This document shows positions 7,583 through 15,209 of a stretch of 64,000 nucleotides of DNA, one piece after another. The translations under genes were made by a program, and so were the position numbers. The DNA is from Mycolicibacterium fortuitum subsp. fortuitum (GTDB lineage Bacteria; Actinomycetota; Actinomycetes; Mycobacteriales; Mycobacteriaceae): NCBI RefSeq assembly GCF_022179545.1, contig NZ_AP025518.1, forward strand, positions 2,728,001-2,792,000, in the 5' to 3' direction. Positions within the stretch are counted from its first letter, which is position 1. The number at the start of each line of letters is the position of its first letter. Below the pieces are notes generated by a model. That model did no database searches. It was not told the DNA's origin and saw only the letters and a program-made list of their open reading frames with translations.

Positions 7583-8743
7583 GTGGCTGCCGCCAACATT
7601 GTTGAGGTGACCACGTACCCGGCGACTTACACAGCGGCAAGACCGTTCCACACCGCGCTGCTGGCCGAACTCGACAGTGCCGGTTCAGCTTTGCGGCACA
7701 TCACCCCGAACTGGTTCGCGTCGGTGATGGGCACCGGCATCGTCGCCACTGCCGCTGCCACGCTGCCGCTTCAACTACCGGGGCTGCACGGATTCGCCAC
7801 GGCGGTATGGGTTCTGGCCGGCGCCGTGTTGGTGGTTCTCACGGGCGCGTTTGCGGCACACTGGGTCCGGCACCGGGAACGGGCGAAAGCCTATGCGGCG
7901 CATCACGTGATGGGGCAGTTCTACGGTGCTCCGGCGATGGCACTGCTGACCGTCGGCGCCGGAGGGCTGCTGCTGGGCCCGGCCCTCATCGGCCAGTCCG
8001 CGGCCCTGGCCCTCGACGTAGTGCTCTGGACGGCGGGTACGGTCCTGGGACTGATTGTCGCACTGTGGCTTCCGTTCGCGATGATCACCCGCGAGGACCA
8101 CTCCGACGTGGAGGCGGTGCCGGCCTGGATGATGCCGGTGGTCTCGCCCATGGTGTCGGCTTCCACCGGCGCCCTGCTGCTGTCGCACCTGGGGCCGGGG
8201 CAAGTGGGAATGGCCTTGCTGGTGGCCTGCTATGGCATGTTCGGCTTGAGCCTGCTCGCCGGCCTGATCACCACCACCATGGTGTACTCGCGGCTCATGC
8301 ACGGCGGCTTCAGCCAGGTGCAGGCGGTTCCCACGGTGTGGATCGTGTTGGGGGTGGTCGGCCAGTCGATCACCGCGGCAAATCTGTTGGCAGCCCATGC
8401 CGGATCGGTTCTCACCGATACGGCCACGGTGTCGGCGCTGCACGCGTTCGGCATCGTCTACGGATTGGTGATGGGCGGTTTCGGGGCCTTCGTGTTCTGC
8501 CTCGCAACTGCGCTCACCGTGCACGCGGCGCGGCGGGGGTTGTCGTTCAGCCTGACCTGGTGGAGCTTCACCTTCCCGGTGGGCACCTGCGTGACGGGTG
8601 CGTCCGCGTTGGGGGCGGCAACCGGCGCCGCCGTCATCTCCTGGCTCGCGGTCGGACTGTACGCGTTGCTGCTCGGCGCCTGGGTGACGGTGGCGACCAA
8701 CACCGTTCGAGGTGTGCGGACCGGACGGCTGCTGCGGGTCTGA
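7583..8743 (+). CDS. TDT-family transporter (TehA/Mae1/SLAC1 superfamily)
   Basis: The 386-aa membrane protein has about ten helices. ITPNWFASVMGTGIVA near residue 39 is the diagnostic first-helix motif of the tellurite-resistance/dicarboxylate transporter family; MGQFYGAPAMALL, VSPMVSASTGALLL, WWSFTFPVGTCVTG are the other conserved helices. Members export or channel small anions such as malate, sulfite, chloride or tellurite-related species; the substrate here is unknown. The chosen GTG at 7583 could be replaced by the GTG eight codons further in. The neighbouring convergent LysR gene and the shared operator point to LysR control. Confidence 0.88.
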   Translation: MAAANIVEVTTYPATYTAARPFHTALLAELDSAGSALRHITPNWFASVMGTGIVATAAATLPLQLPGLHGFATAVWVLAGAVLVVLTGAFAAHWVRHRERAKAYAAHHVMGQFYGAPAMALLTVGAGGLLLGPALIGQSAALALDVVLWTAGTVLGLIVALWLPFAMITREDHSDVEAVPAWMMPVVSPMVSASTGALLLSHLGPGQVGMALLVACYGMFGLSLLAGLITTTMVYSRLMHGGFSQVQAVPTVWIVLGVVGQSITAANLLAAHAGSVLTDTATVSALHAFGIVYGLVMGGFGAFVFCLATALTVHAARRGLSFSLTWWSFTFPVGTCVTGASALGAATGAAVISWLAVGLYALLLGAWVTVATNTVRGVRTGRLLRV

Positions 8744-8765
8744 GGCGTGACAAATGCGTCGAGTG

Positions 8766-9713
8766 TCACTCCCGTTGAGATTGATATGACGCGATATGGC
8801 TGAGCAGATCGCGCACCGCCCCGGCCGGCGGGGTCCGGCCACCTGACCAGACGGCGCGCAGTTCACGGCGCAGGTTCAGTTCGGCGACAGGCACTTCCCG
8901 CAGCCGACCGACAGTGAGGTCGTCGTCGATGGCCAGCCGGCTCATGACGGCGGGCCCGGCGCCGGCCAGCACCGCGGCGCGCATCGCAGTTGCCGACGAC
9001 AATTCGATCGCCGGGTCGGCCTGGCGATACGACGGGCCCAGCGCGACACGCAACGCCGAACTGAGGGCATCCCTGGTTCCCGAACCGGATTCCCGTGACA
9101 CCAGCGGAGTTTCGCTCAGTTCGGCCGGGCTGACCGGTGCCGGTCGACGAGCCCATTTGTGGTCGGGCGGCACCACCGCCACCAGCTCGTCGTGCGCGAT
9201 CACCCGGCTACGCAATCCTGCCGGGGCACCGGGGGACTCGATGAATCCGAGGTCGGCTGATCCGTCGTGAACAGCGGCGACCACCTGGTCGCTGTTGGCC
9301 GCGGTGAGGATGACCTCGGGTGCACTCACGCCGCGGCGTGCCGCGTCGGCCTGCAGCGATACCAGCCATCGCGGCATCAGTTGTTCGGCGATGGTGAGGC
9401 TGGCCGCGACGGTGACGCGATCACGACTTTCGGTGCGCATCGAGGCCAGGCCGGCGTCTACCCGTCCGGCGACGTCGAGCAACTGGTCGGCCCATTCGGC
9501 CACCACCGCGCCGGCCGGGGTGAGCTGGGATCCGCGGGGGCTGCGCTGCACCAGCCGCACCCCGGTCTGCGATTCGATCGAGGCCAACCGCGACGACACG
9601 GCCTGCTGGGTGAGTCCCAGCTCACGCCCGGCAGCGCCGAGACTGCCGGTGCGCGCGATCGCCAGCAGCACCTCGAACGCTGCCAACTCGGGCATTCGGG
9701 GGCTGAGCGGCAT
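8766..9713 (-). CDS. LysR-family transcriptional regulator
   Basis: The 315-aa product has an N-terminal winged HTH (FEVLLAIARTGSLGAAGREL and GLTQQAVSSRLASIES, residues about 8-50) and a periplasmic-binding-protein-like effector domain with ANSDQVVAAVHDGSADLGFIE and SRESGSGTRDALSSAL. The last segment resembles regulators of the CysL/CbbR type. Its gene ends 23 bp from the end of the convergent TDT transporter. A 21-bp inverted repeat upstream of its own start is repeated before the transporter, so it probably controls both. Confidence 0.9.
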   Translation of the reverse strand: MPLSPRMPELAAFEVLLAIARTGSLGAAGRELGLTQQAVSSRLASIESQTGVRLVQRSPRGSQLTPAGAVVAEWADQLLDVAGRVDAGLASMRTESRDRVTVAASLTIAEQLMPRWLVSLQADAARRGVSAPEVILTAANSDQVVAAVHDGSADLGFIESPGAPAGLRSRVIAHDELVAVVPPDHKWARRPAPVSPAELSETPLVSRESGSGTRDALSSALRVALGPSYRQADPAIELSSATAMRAAVLAGAGPAVMSRLAIDDDLTVGRLREVPVAELNLRRELRAVWSGGRTPPAGAVRDLLSHIASYQSQRE

Positions 9714-9733
9714 GCCCAGGATCGTAGGGTGTG

Positions 9734-9754
9734 GTCACAAACCACGCTTGTGAA
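9734..9754. promoter_or_regulatory. Second copy of the LysR-type operator, at the regulator's own promoter
   Basis: GTCACAA-N7-TTGTGAA, one mismatch from the perfect repeat at 7531-7551 and with the same 7-bp spacer, begins 20 bp upstream of the LysR start. This is the usual arrangement for LysR autoregulation. Confidence 0.7.
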
Positions 9755-9800
9755 CGCACCGGTTGTGCTGTCGTGCCTGCGGTGGTGTAGCCTGGCCGAC

Positions 9801-9875
9801 GTGACTATCGGCGTGTGTGCCAGCTATTGGCGCTTTATCGAGGCTCCGGGCGGAGCCGATAAAGCGCAGCAGTAA
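9801..9875 (+). CDS. Aromatic leader peptide (SYWRF) of the DAHP synthase attenuator
   Basis: A 24-codon ORF starts at GTG 9801 and ends at TAA 9873-9875, 107 bp before the DAHP synthase start. Codons 8-12 read Ser-Tyr-Trp-Arg-Phe, so the three aromatic amino acids made from the DAHP product are clustered in five codons. Those codons form the 5' arm of a strong hairpin (9830-9867). Aromatic leader peptides with this kind of Y/W/F run are known in front of DAHP synthase genes of other actinobacteria, including Corynebacterium. There is no good Shine-Dalgarno, suggesting leaderless translation from a transcript starting at or near the GTG. Confidence 0.75.
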   Translation: MTIGVCASYWRFIEAPGGADKAQQ

Positions 9876-9980
9876 GCACGCATCCACCCGGAGCCCAGGC
9901 AGTGACCATCGGTCGCTGCCTTTCGTCGTTACAGGGCGCCGGATCCTTTCTCAGGTGCCCACCACCAGGAAGGCACCTGA
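9830..9980 (+). promoter_or_regulatory. Ribosome-mediated attenuator of the DAHP synthase gene
   Basis: Three hairpins can be read. H1: GCGCTTTATC (9830-9839) with GATAAAGCGC (9858-9867), closed inside by GGCTCC/GGAGCC and a 2-nt bulge. H2: AGGCAGTGACC (9897-9907), loop ATC, GGTCGCTGCCT (9911-9921) followed by TTCGTCGTT, terminator-like. H3: TCAGGTGCC (9951-9959) with GGCACCTGA (9972-9980), holding AGGAAGG in its loop and 3' arm, 2 bp before the ATG. A competing pairing is GGCTCCGGG (9842-9850) with CCCGGAGCC (9887-9895). A ribosome stalled on SYWRF would open H1 and permit the competing pairing. How the states map to on and off is inferred. Confidence 0.7.
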
Positions 9981-9982
9981 AG

Positions 9983-11041
9983 ATGAATTTGGCGCAGATC
10001 GCCAACGTCCCCGCCACATCGGACCGCCGGGTCCGCAGTTTCAGCGCGATTCCCAGCCCGCACGATGTTTTGACGGAATTCCCGCTGGGGGAGCGCCGTG
10101 CGGAGCGGGTGGCCCGCGACCGCGATGAGATCGCCGACATCCTGGCCGGTCGGGATGACCGGCTGCTGGTCGTCGTCGGTCCGTGTTCGGTGCACGATCC
10201 CGCGGCTGCGCTGGAATACGCCAGCCGGTTGGTCAAGGTGGCCGACGAGCTCAAAGATCAGCTCAAGATCGTGATGCGGGTGTACTTCGAGAAGCCGCGC
10301 ACCACGATCGGATGGAAGGGTCTGATCAACGACCCGGGGATGGACGGCACCTACGATGTCGCCCGTGGCCTTCGGGTGGCCCGCCAACTGCTACTCGATA
10401 TCATCGACATCGGCCTGCCGGTCGGATGCGAGTTCCTGGAACCGACCAGCCCGCAGTACATCGCCGATGCCGTGGCGTGGGGAGCCATCGGCGCTCGAAC
10501 CACCGAATCCCAGGTGCACCGCCAGTTGGCGTCGGGCCTGTCGATGCCGGTCGGGTTCAAGAACGGCACCGACGGCAACATCCAGGTTGCGGTCGACGGC
10601 GTGAAAGCTGCCGCAGCTCAGCATGTTTTCTTCGGAATGGACGACCTGGGCCGTGGCGCGCTGGTGAGCACCGTCGGTAATGAGGACTGTCATGTGATCC
10701 TGCGTGGCGGCACCGGCGGACCGAACTACGGCGCGGACGCGGTGGCCGAGACCGCCACCAAGCTGGCCGGTGCCGGGCTGCCCGGTCGTGTGGTGATCGA
10801 TTGCAGCCATGCCAATTCCGGCAAGGATCACATCCGTCAGGCATCGGTGGCCGCAGAGGTCGCCCAGATGGTGCGGGACGGGTTGCCGGTCAGCGGCGTG
10901 ATGCTGGAGAGCTTCCTCGTCGCAGGCGCGCAGTCGCCCGATGCCCGGCCGCTCACCTACGGCCAGTCGGTCACCGACAAGTGCATGGATTGGGACGCAA
11001 CGGATCTGGTGCTGCGGGAGCTCGCCCGGCGCGACGGCTAA
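9983..11041 (+). CDS. Type I (AroF/G/H-like) DAHP synthase
   Basis: The 352-aa enzyme condenses phosphoenolpyruvate and erythrose 4-phosphate to DAHP, the first step of aromatic amino acid synthesis. Type I signatures are visible: LLVVVGPCSVHDP near residue 55, MRVYFEKPRTTIGWKGLINDP near 88 (split as MRVYFEKPRTT and GWKGLINDP), GARTTESQVHRQLASG, GFKNGTDGN, ILRGG and VVIDCSHANSGKDH. M. tuberculosis relies on the unrelated type II enzyme, so this is an additional isozyme. The start is the ATG at 9983; the frame is open back to GTG 9902 but that would run through the attenuator. Feedback sensitivity cannot be read. Confidence 0.93.
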   Translation: MNLAQIANVPATSDRRVRSFSAIPSPHDVLTEFPLGERRAERVARDRDEIADILAGRDDRLLVVVGPCSVHDPAAALEYASRLVKVADELKDQLKIVMRVYFEKPRTTIGWKGLINDPGMDGTYDVARGLRVARQLLLDIIDIGLPVGCEFLEPTSPQYIADAVAWGAIGARTTESQVHRQLASGLSMPVGFKNGTDGNIQVAVDGVKAAAAQHVFFGMDDLGRGALVSTVGNEDCHVILRGGTGGPNYGADAVAETATKLAGAGLPGRVVIDCSHANSGKDHIRQASVAAEVAQMVRDGLPVSGVMLESFLVAGAQSPDARPLTYGQSVTDKCMDWDATDLVLRELARRDG

Positions 11042-11847
11042 TTCCCGCTCGGCTTGCGGTACCGCCCGCTGGGGTCTCGGTCGAACTTGGGCGGGTCGTC
11101 GGGATCGAGTTCGATCAGGACGTCGTCGCTCATATCGTGAGGCGCACTGAACACGACGACCCGGGACCCGGCCAGCGGAACCCGGGCGTGATGCGCGACC
11201 ATGTTCGCCGTCACCACCCGTCGTCCGGTCGGGCTTTCGAATGCGACGGTGACGGTGAACTGCGGATCGTCCGCGGTCCAGCGCTGCTTGAATTCCACGT
11301 TGCGCAACTCTCCCGGCGAGCGCACACCGTGCCGGCGCAGGTTCACCAGCCAATCGCGTCGGCGACGGGTGTAGCGGATGCCCTGCCACGCTGCGACGGT
11401 GGCGAGTGCGGCGCCGGCCGAGCACGCCATGCTGACCAGTGCCAGGACCCCGCCGATCCCGCCGCTGATCCACACTGCCGACCCCAACAGGCCGACTGCG
11501 ACGCCGGCGAGGGCCGGGATCAGGGCCACTCGGTTGCCGGTGGAGCGCTGACCGAACGTGTCACGGGCCTCGTCGGCAACGATGCCGGAAAGGATGGCGG
11601 GAAGAAACGAACCGACGATCGCGGCGATGCCGATCCAGATCGATGGATCCTGGGTCTGCATGCTGTGAATCCAGAATGCTGCGCCGACGGCGACCGGAAT
11701 CCACAGGATGAAGGTGACGACGGCGAAGAATCGCAGGGTTTCTGACGGCTGGGGGACGGGCATCGTGATGTGGCCGTGCTTTTCGACGGTGGAGAAGTGC
11801 GGCAGCGTGTTCTGCCAGGTGGCGGATTGTGTGGTGTCACCGGTCAC
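11038..11847 (-). CDS. Four-helix membrane protein of unknown function
   Basis: The 269-aa product has about four transmembrane helices between residues 38 and 155 (FFAVVTFILWIPVAVGAAFW, IWIGIAAIVGSFLPAILSGI, VALIPALAGVAVGLLGSAVW and GGVLALVSMACSAGAALATV). A C-terminal soluble domain of about 100 residues (VEFKQRWTADDPQFTVTVAF, RRVVTANMVAHHARVPL) follows and looks like a beta-rich DUF3592-style domain. The N-terminal region is charged and lacks a signal sequence. Its stop overlaps the stop of the convergent DAHP synthase gene by 4 bp. I recognise no named family with confidence. Confidence 0.75.
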   Translation of the reverse strand: MTGDTTQSATWQNTLPHFSTVEKHGHITMPVPQPSETLRFFAVVTFILWIPVAVGAAFWIHSMQTQDPSIWIGIAAIVGSFLPAILSGIVADEARDTFGQRSTGNRVALIPALAGVAVGLLGSAVWISGGIGGVLALVSMACSAGAALATVAAWQGIRYTRRRRDWLVNLRRHGVRSPGELRNVEFKQRWTADDPQFTVTVAFESPTGRRVVTANMVAHHARVPLAGSRVVVFSAPHDMSDDVLIELDPDDPPKFDRDPSGRYRKPSGN

Positions 11848-11966
11848 CTGGTGCTCCCTTCGTCTCCCGGGTCACCAGTATCGCCATGGCCTCCCGGAGG
11901 ATGCCCGCCGTGGACCGCTGATCAGGCGAGTTCTCACGAATTACTCACCGCCTCAACATAGATCGG

Positions 11967-13562
11967 TTAGCCATCGCCTTCGGTCGGGAGTGGGCTGTCT
12001 GCGGGGATCTGCCAGCTGCCCGGCATCATCGGGATCGTCGTGCCGTCCCCGAAGGTGTCATCGGCCAACGTGGCGAGCCCGGCGGGGCCGGGCACGGTGG
12101 CCTTCGCTGCGGTGCCGGTGAATCCGAGGTTTTCGATCCCGTTGTCGGAGACGCTCGCGGCGACCGGCTGGTGAGGCAGCGGCGTGCCGGTGGGGCCATC
12201 GGCGGTCATGTACTCATAGCGGTAACCGCGGTCTTTGGCTGTCCCGCCGCGTCGCTTGCGGGCCTGCGCCCGGCGTTTGTTGATCGCCGCGGCGGTGGCG
12301 GCGGCCGCGGAGGAGGCGCCGACGGAGTCCGAAGCCCTGGCCGTGGCGCTGTACCGAGCCGTCGAGCCGTAGCCGAATCCCGCACCCCCGCCCGGGACCG
12401 CGTACAGGGCGGTCTCGGACCCGGCAGGCATCGGAGCGGGCGACGACGGCGCAGGAGCGGCGGGCGCGGAGGTAGGCGCCGTCGTAGGTGCGGTGCCCGC
12501 GGCCACCGACGCCGGTGCTGCCGAACCGGGCAGGGCGGCGACCGCAGGCTGCTCGGCGTGTGGGGTGATCTCCTCGGCCGGCGGGTTGATCGGAATGTCA
12601 TAGGCCTGGGCCAGTCCGACGATCCCGAGCAGTCCGAGCATGGCCGGGGAGGCCGCCGCGACCGCCGCGGCGTACAGCGGGGTTCCCAGCACGGCGAAGA
12701 CGGCCGTGTACGCGCCGAGGAAGAACACGTTGATGTAGGTGCTGAACAACAGGGAGGGATCGGCGATGATCTCGGCGAGAATCTGCGGGATCCGCCAGGG
12801 CTCGAGGATGAATTCCCTGAGCTGGTCGTACATCCCGTAGAAGTGCTCAGACTGCTCAGCCAGCCAGTTGCCGATCGGATCGTTTGCCTTGATCCACTCG
12901 ATGAACTCCTCGTACGAACTGATCAAGTCGCTCAAGCCGAGTGAAGAGCCGGATTCGGAGGCCCGGGCAACGGCGGCAGACTGCATCATCGTGGCCGACC
13001 CGGAACCTACTTCGCCGACTGCGGGGGCCAGCAGCACCGGTGCCGCCGTCGACGGGGGTGCGGTCGCCACCGCGACTTCCGAGGACGCCTGGTAGACGCT
13101 CATCGTCGTCGCGGCCTGAATCCACATCCGGACGTAGTCGGCCTCGTTCACGGCGATGGGGACGGTGTTGATGCCGAAGAAGTTGGTGGCCACGAGCACG
13201 CCGAGGGTCGTGCGGTTGGCGGCCAGCTCGGCCAGCGTCGGCATGGCCGCCAGGGCCGCGGTGTAGGAAGCCGCTGCGGTCTCGATCTGAGCGGCCACCT
13301 GTGCACTACTCACGCTCGTCGCGCCGAGCCAGGCCAGGTAGGGGAGATGCGCGGCTGCGTACCGGTCGGCGCTGGGCCCCTCCCAGGCGCCGGCCTGCAC
13401 TGTGCCCATCAGTGCGGTCAATTCTGTTGCAGCTGAAGAGTACTCAGTGCTCAGCGAGCTCCATGCCCCTGCCGCCGCCAGCAGCGGCCCAGCGCCCGGG
13501 CCGCTGCTGAGCAGTGCTGAGTGCACTTCGGGCGGCAGTGCCATCCACACCGGGGCGGTCAT
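11967..13562 (-). CDS. PPE family protein, PPE-PPW subfamily
   Basis: From the ATG at 13562 the protein is 531 aa. Residues 10-12 are the PPE signature in [18 protein letters not shown], and the first about 180 residues form the helical PPE domain with [10 protein letters not shown] (the WxG turn). Toward the C-terminus are GFTGT (480-484) and PMMPGSW (511-517), the GFxGT and PxxPxxW motifs that define the PPW subfamily, which includes iron-responsive PPE37. A low-complexity Pro/Ala/Ser region (about 390-430) links the parts. No PE partner gene lies next to it. A close IdeR-like box upstream and a heme oxygenase gene just beyond suggest a role in iron or heme uptake at the outer envelope via an ESX system encoded elsewhere. 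Confidence 0.92.
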   Translation of the reverse strand: MTAPVWMALPPEVHSALLSSGPGAGPLLAAAGAWSSLSTEYSSAATELTALMGTVQAGAWEGPSADRYAAAHLPYLAWLGATSVSSAQVAAQIETAAASYTAALAAMPTLAELAANRTTLGVLVATNFFGINTVPIAVNEADYVRMWIQAATTMSVYQASSEVAVATAPPSTAAPVLLAPAVGEVGSGSATMMQSAAVARASESGSSLGLSDLISSYEEFIEWIKANDPIGNWLAEQSEHFYGMYDQLREFILEPWRIPQILAEIIADPSLLFSTYINVFFLGAYTAVFAVLGTPLYAAAVAAASPAMLGLLGIVGLAQAYDIPINPPAEEITPHAEQPAVAALPGSAAPASVAAGTAPTTAPTSAPAAPAPSSPAPMPAGSETALYAVPGGGAGFGYGSTARYSATARASDSVGASSAAAATAAAINKRRAQARKRRGGTAKDRGYRYEYMTADGPTGTPLPHQPVAASVSDNGIENLGFTGTAAKATVPGPAGLATLADDTFGDGTTIPMMPGSWQIPADSPLPTEGDG

Positions 13563-13639
13563 CGCGTACCCCCGGAGCCGGAAAGGAGCGCGGCGGCGCC
13601 GCTGTTTGCTGAGGTGCGGGTGGGGGTGCAGGTGGTCAT
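13559..13639 (-). CDS. Small ORF coupled to the PPE gene (26 codons)
   Basis: An ATG at 13639 opens a 26-codon ORF beginning [19 protein letters not shown], rich in Thr, Ser, Gly and Ala with one Cys. Its TGA (13561-13559) overlaps the PPE start as ATGA, the classic arrangement for translational coupling. It lies between the IdeR-like box and the PPE gene. A weak GGA stands 8 nt before the ATG. Whether it is translated is unknown; it could be a leader peptide or chance. Confidence 0.35.
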   Translation of the reverse strand: MTTCTPTRTSANSGAAALLSGSGGTR

Positions 13640-13713
13640 CGCGTTGTCCGGGATGCAGCGCGTGCAGGCGGCCCGGTTCTCCTCTCGTTTGCTTTGCTCC
13701 CCCAGCCGTCAAG

Positions 13714-13732
13714 TATGGTTAGCATAAGCTAA
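13714..13732 (-). promoter_or_regulatory. IdeR-like iron box upstream of the PPE gene
   Basis: Read on the minus strand, TTAGCTTATGCTAACCATA agrees with the mycobacterial IdeR consensus TWAGGTWAGSCTWACCTWA at 16 of 19 positions (mismatches at 5, 9 and 17). It also contains the perfect inverted repeat GTTAGC/GCTAAC. It lies about 150 bp upstream of the PPE start on the transcribed side, where a repressor active with iron would block transcription. Confidence 0.65.
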
Positions 13733-13799
13733 CTTCGGCTGATTTGGGGTATGAGATTCCTATGTGTCTGCGTCGCTCGTCAGTGAGGGTGGCTGGGGA

Positions 13800-14453
13800 T
13801 CAGCGGCGGTAAGCGGGCAGGTTGGCGGTGAGTTCGTCGAACACCGCCTGGTTCAGTGCGAAGGCGACTTTCACCTCATCGACCACGCGGTCGATGTCGC
13901 TCTGGTCGAGATCCAAGCCGTCGAGGCGGGCTCGGTAGGTGTCCTTGTACGGCTTGGGGCGCACCGGGAATTCGTAGAACGACAGGCCGGCGCCCTGTAG
14001 GTCGAACGCTCGGTCGAGCACCCGGCCGATGGCCTGGCCGCCGGACAGATCACCGAGGTACCGGGTGTAGTGGTGGGCCACAAGTGCACCGCCCCAGGTG
14101 GTTTCGGTGATGCGGGTGCAGTAGGCCTGAGCCGCTGGAGAGTCGGCCGCGCGCGCTGAGCCCGGGGCCCAGTGGTCAAGATCGGCGTCGATGGTGGCCG
14201 ACCGTTCCAGCATCGGATCGTAGAAAGCCCCGACAACCGGATCGGTCTGGCGTGCCCGCACTGTTTCCTCCAGCGTGCGATAGACCGCGCGCAACCGGAG
14301 CAGATAGTCGACGTAGCCCTGCTCGTTCACCCGTCCACTGAGCAGTTCCGACATGAACGACGAGTGCTCGGCGGCCTCGTGTTCGCTTCGTGAGTCCTCG
14401 CGCATGGCGACGGACAGCGATCGGACGGCCTCGGGGACAACGACGCTCGGCAT
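13800..14453 (-). CDS. Heme oxygenase, HO-1/HmuO type
   Basis: The 217-aa protein has the canonical heme oxygenase fold: the proximal histidine H25 in SEHEAAEHSSFM, and the distal-helix motif YLGDLSGGQAIGR with GDLSGG at residues 134-139. It opens heme to biliverdin, CO and free iron in the cytosol. M. tuberculosis uses the unrelated MhuD instead, so this is a different route. The start is the ATG at 14453. It sits between an iron-box-carrying PPE-PPW gene and a TetR gene, all on the same strand, and a 33-bp inverted repeat lies at its promoter, which suggests a heme or iron utilisation cluster. Confidence 0.93.
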   Translation of the reverse strand: MPSVVVPEAVRSLSVAMREDSRSEHEAAEHSSFMSELLSGRVNEQGYVDYLLRLRAVYRTLEETVRARQTDPVVGAFYDPMLERSATIDADLDHWAPGSARAADSPAAQAYCTRITETTWGGALVAHHYTRYLGDLSGGQAIGRVLDRAFDLQGAGLSFYEFPVRPKPYKDTYRARLDGLDLDQSDIDRVVDEVKVAFALNQAVFDELTANLPAYRR

Positions 14454-14476
14454 AGTCTGGCTCCAGGTGTTTTAAC

Positions 14477-14509
14477 GACAGGTTGTCAACATCATGCCGA
14501 CAATCTGTC
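14477..14509. promoter_or_regulatory. Putative TetR operator at the heme oxygenase promoter
   Basis: The 11-bp arms GACAGGTTGTC (14477-14487) and GACAATCTGTC (14499-14509) form an inverted repeat (10 of 11 matching) with an 11-bp spacer. Each arm is itself a small palindrome, GACA-N3-TGTC. It lies 24 bp upstream of the heme oxygenase start and 35 bp past the end of the TetR gene. Confidence 0.6.
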
Positions 14510-14544
14510 AGGAAACCTAGCACCGGGGTGCGTGCCGTGGGGTC

Positions 14545-15111
14545 CTACGTTTTCGCGGACAGTGCGCGTAGGACGAACTGCTCGATCGCCGCTACCGGAA
14601 GATGCCGGGGCGCCAGGCACGCATGGATCAGCGACATCGTGGCGGCCTCGTCGTCGACGACGAACTGCCCGGCGGTCACGCCCTCGGACAGGATCTCGCG
14701 CAACACGTCCTCCACCGCGACCACGTGCTCGCGGATGGCCAGCATGGTTTCAGTGGACAATGCCCCGTAGAGCTGCATGCCCATTCCCATGTGGAATTCC
14801 TGCCCGGCCTCCAGTTGATGCCGGATGTAGACCTTCAGGCGCTCGACGGGATCGTCGACTTCGGACAGCGCCGCCCGTAGTCCGTCGAGGTAACGCGTCG
14901 TCTCATGGGAGGCGAAGGCGATCACCACAGATTCCTTGTCGGGGAAGTGGTGATAGATCGCGGTTCGTCCGATGCCGGCTTCGGCCGCGAGCTTGGCCAT
15001 CGTGATCGCGTCGAAGCTGTGGTCGGCCATCAGCGCGGCGAAAGCCTCGAAGATGCGCTGCTGGACCAGCTCGCGGTGTTCTCCGACCGATGAGGCGCTG
15101 ATCCTGGGCAC
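14545..15111 (-). CDS. TetR-family regulator
   Basis: The 188-aa protein has the TetR HTH at residues about 29-58 (ITMAKLAAEAGIGRTAIYHHFPDKESVV) and a helical ligand domain that is unrelated at sequence level to better-known members. It stands directly upstream of the heme oxygenase gene on the same strand with a 91-bp gap that holds a large inverted repeat. It therefore probably controls heme oxygenase, perhaps in response to heme; the ligand is inferred from context only. Confidence 0.88.
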   Translation of the reverse strand: MPRISASSVGEHRELVQQRIFEAFAALMADHSFDAITMAKLAAEAGIGRTAIYHHFPDKESVVIAFASHETTRYLDGLRAALSEVDDPVERLKVYIRHQLEAGQEFHMGMGMQLYGALSTETMLAIREHVVAVEDVLREILSEGVTAGQFVVDDEAATMSLIHACLAPRHLPVAAIEQFVLRALSAKT

Positions 15112-15209
15112 GCTCGACTCTAACGCCGGGTGCGGAATCCGAACCTGTTAGTCCAGCCTTAGCTGTCGGGTGCAGACCGCACCGCGCTCACCCGGGTACT
15201 CAAGACGGG

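Noticed and set aside
9902..9982. In-frame GTG upstream of the DAHP synthase ATG
   Set aside because: It would translate the attenuator stems, and the extra 27 residues show no type I DAHP synthase sequence; the ATG 9983 fits better. The similar beginning to the leader peptide (MTIG) is noted but probably chance.
13563..13712. N-terminal extension of the PPE protein to 13712
   Set aside because: The extra 50 residues are His/Arg-rich and precede the canonical PPE start [15 protein letters not shown] proteins begin close to this motif.
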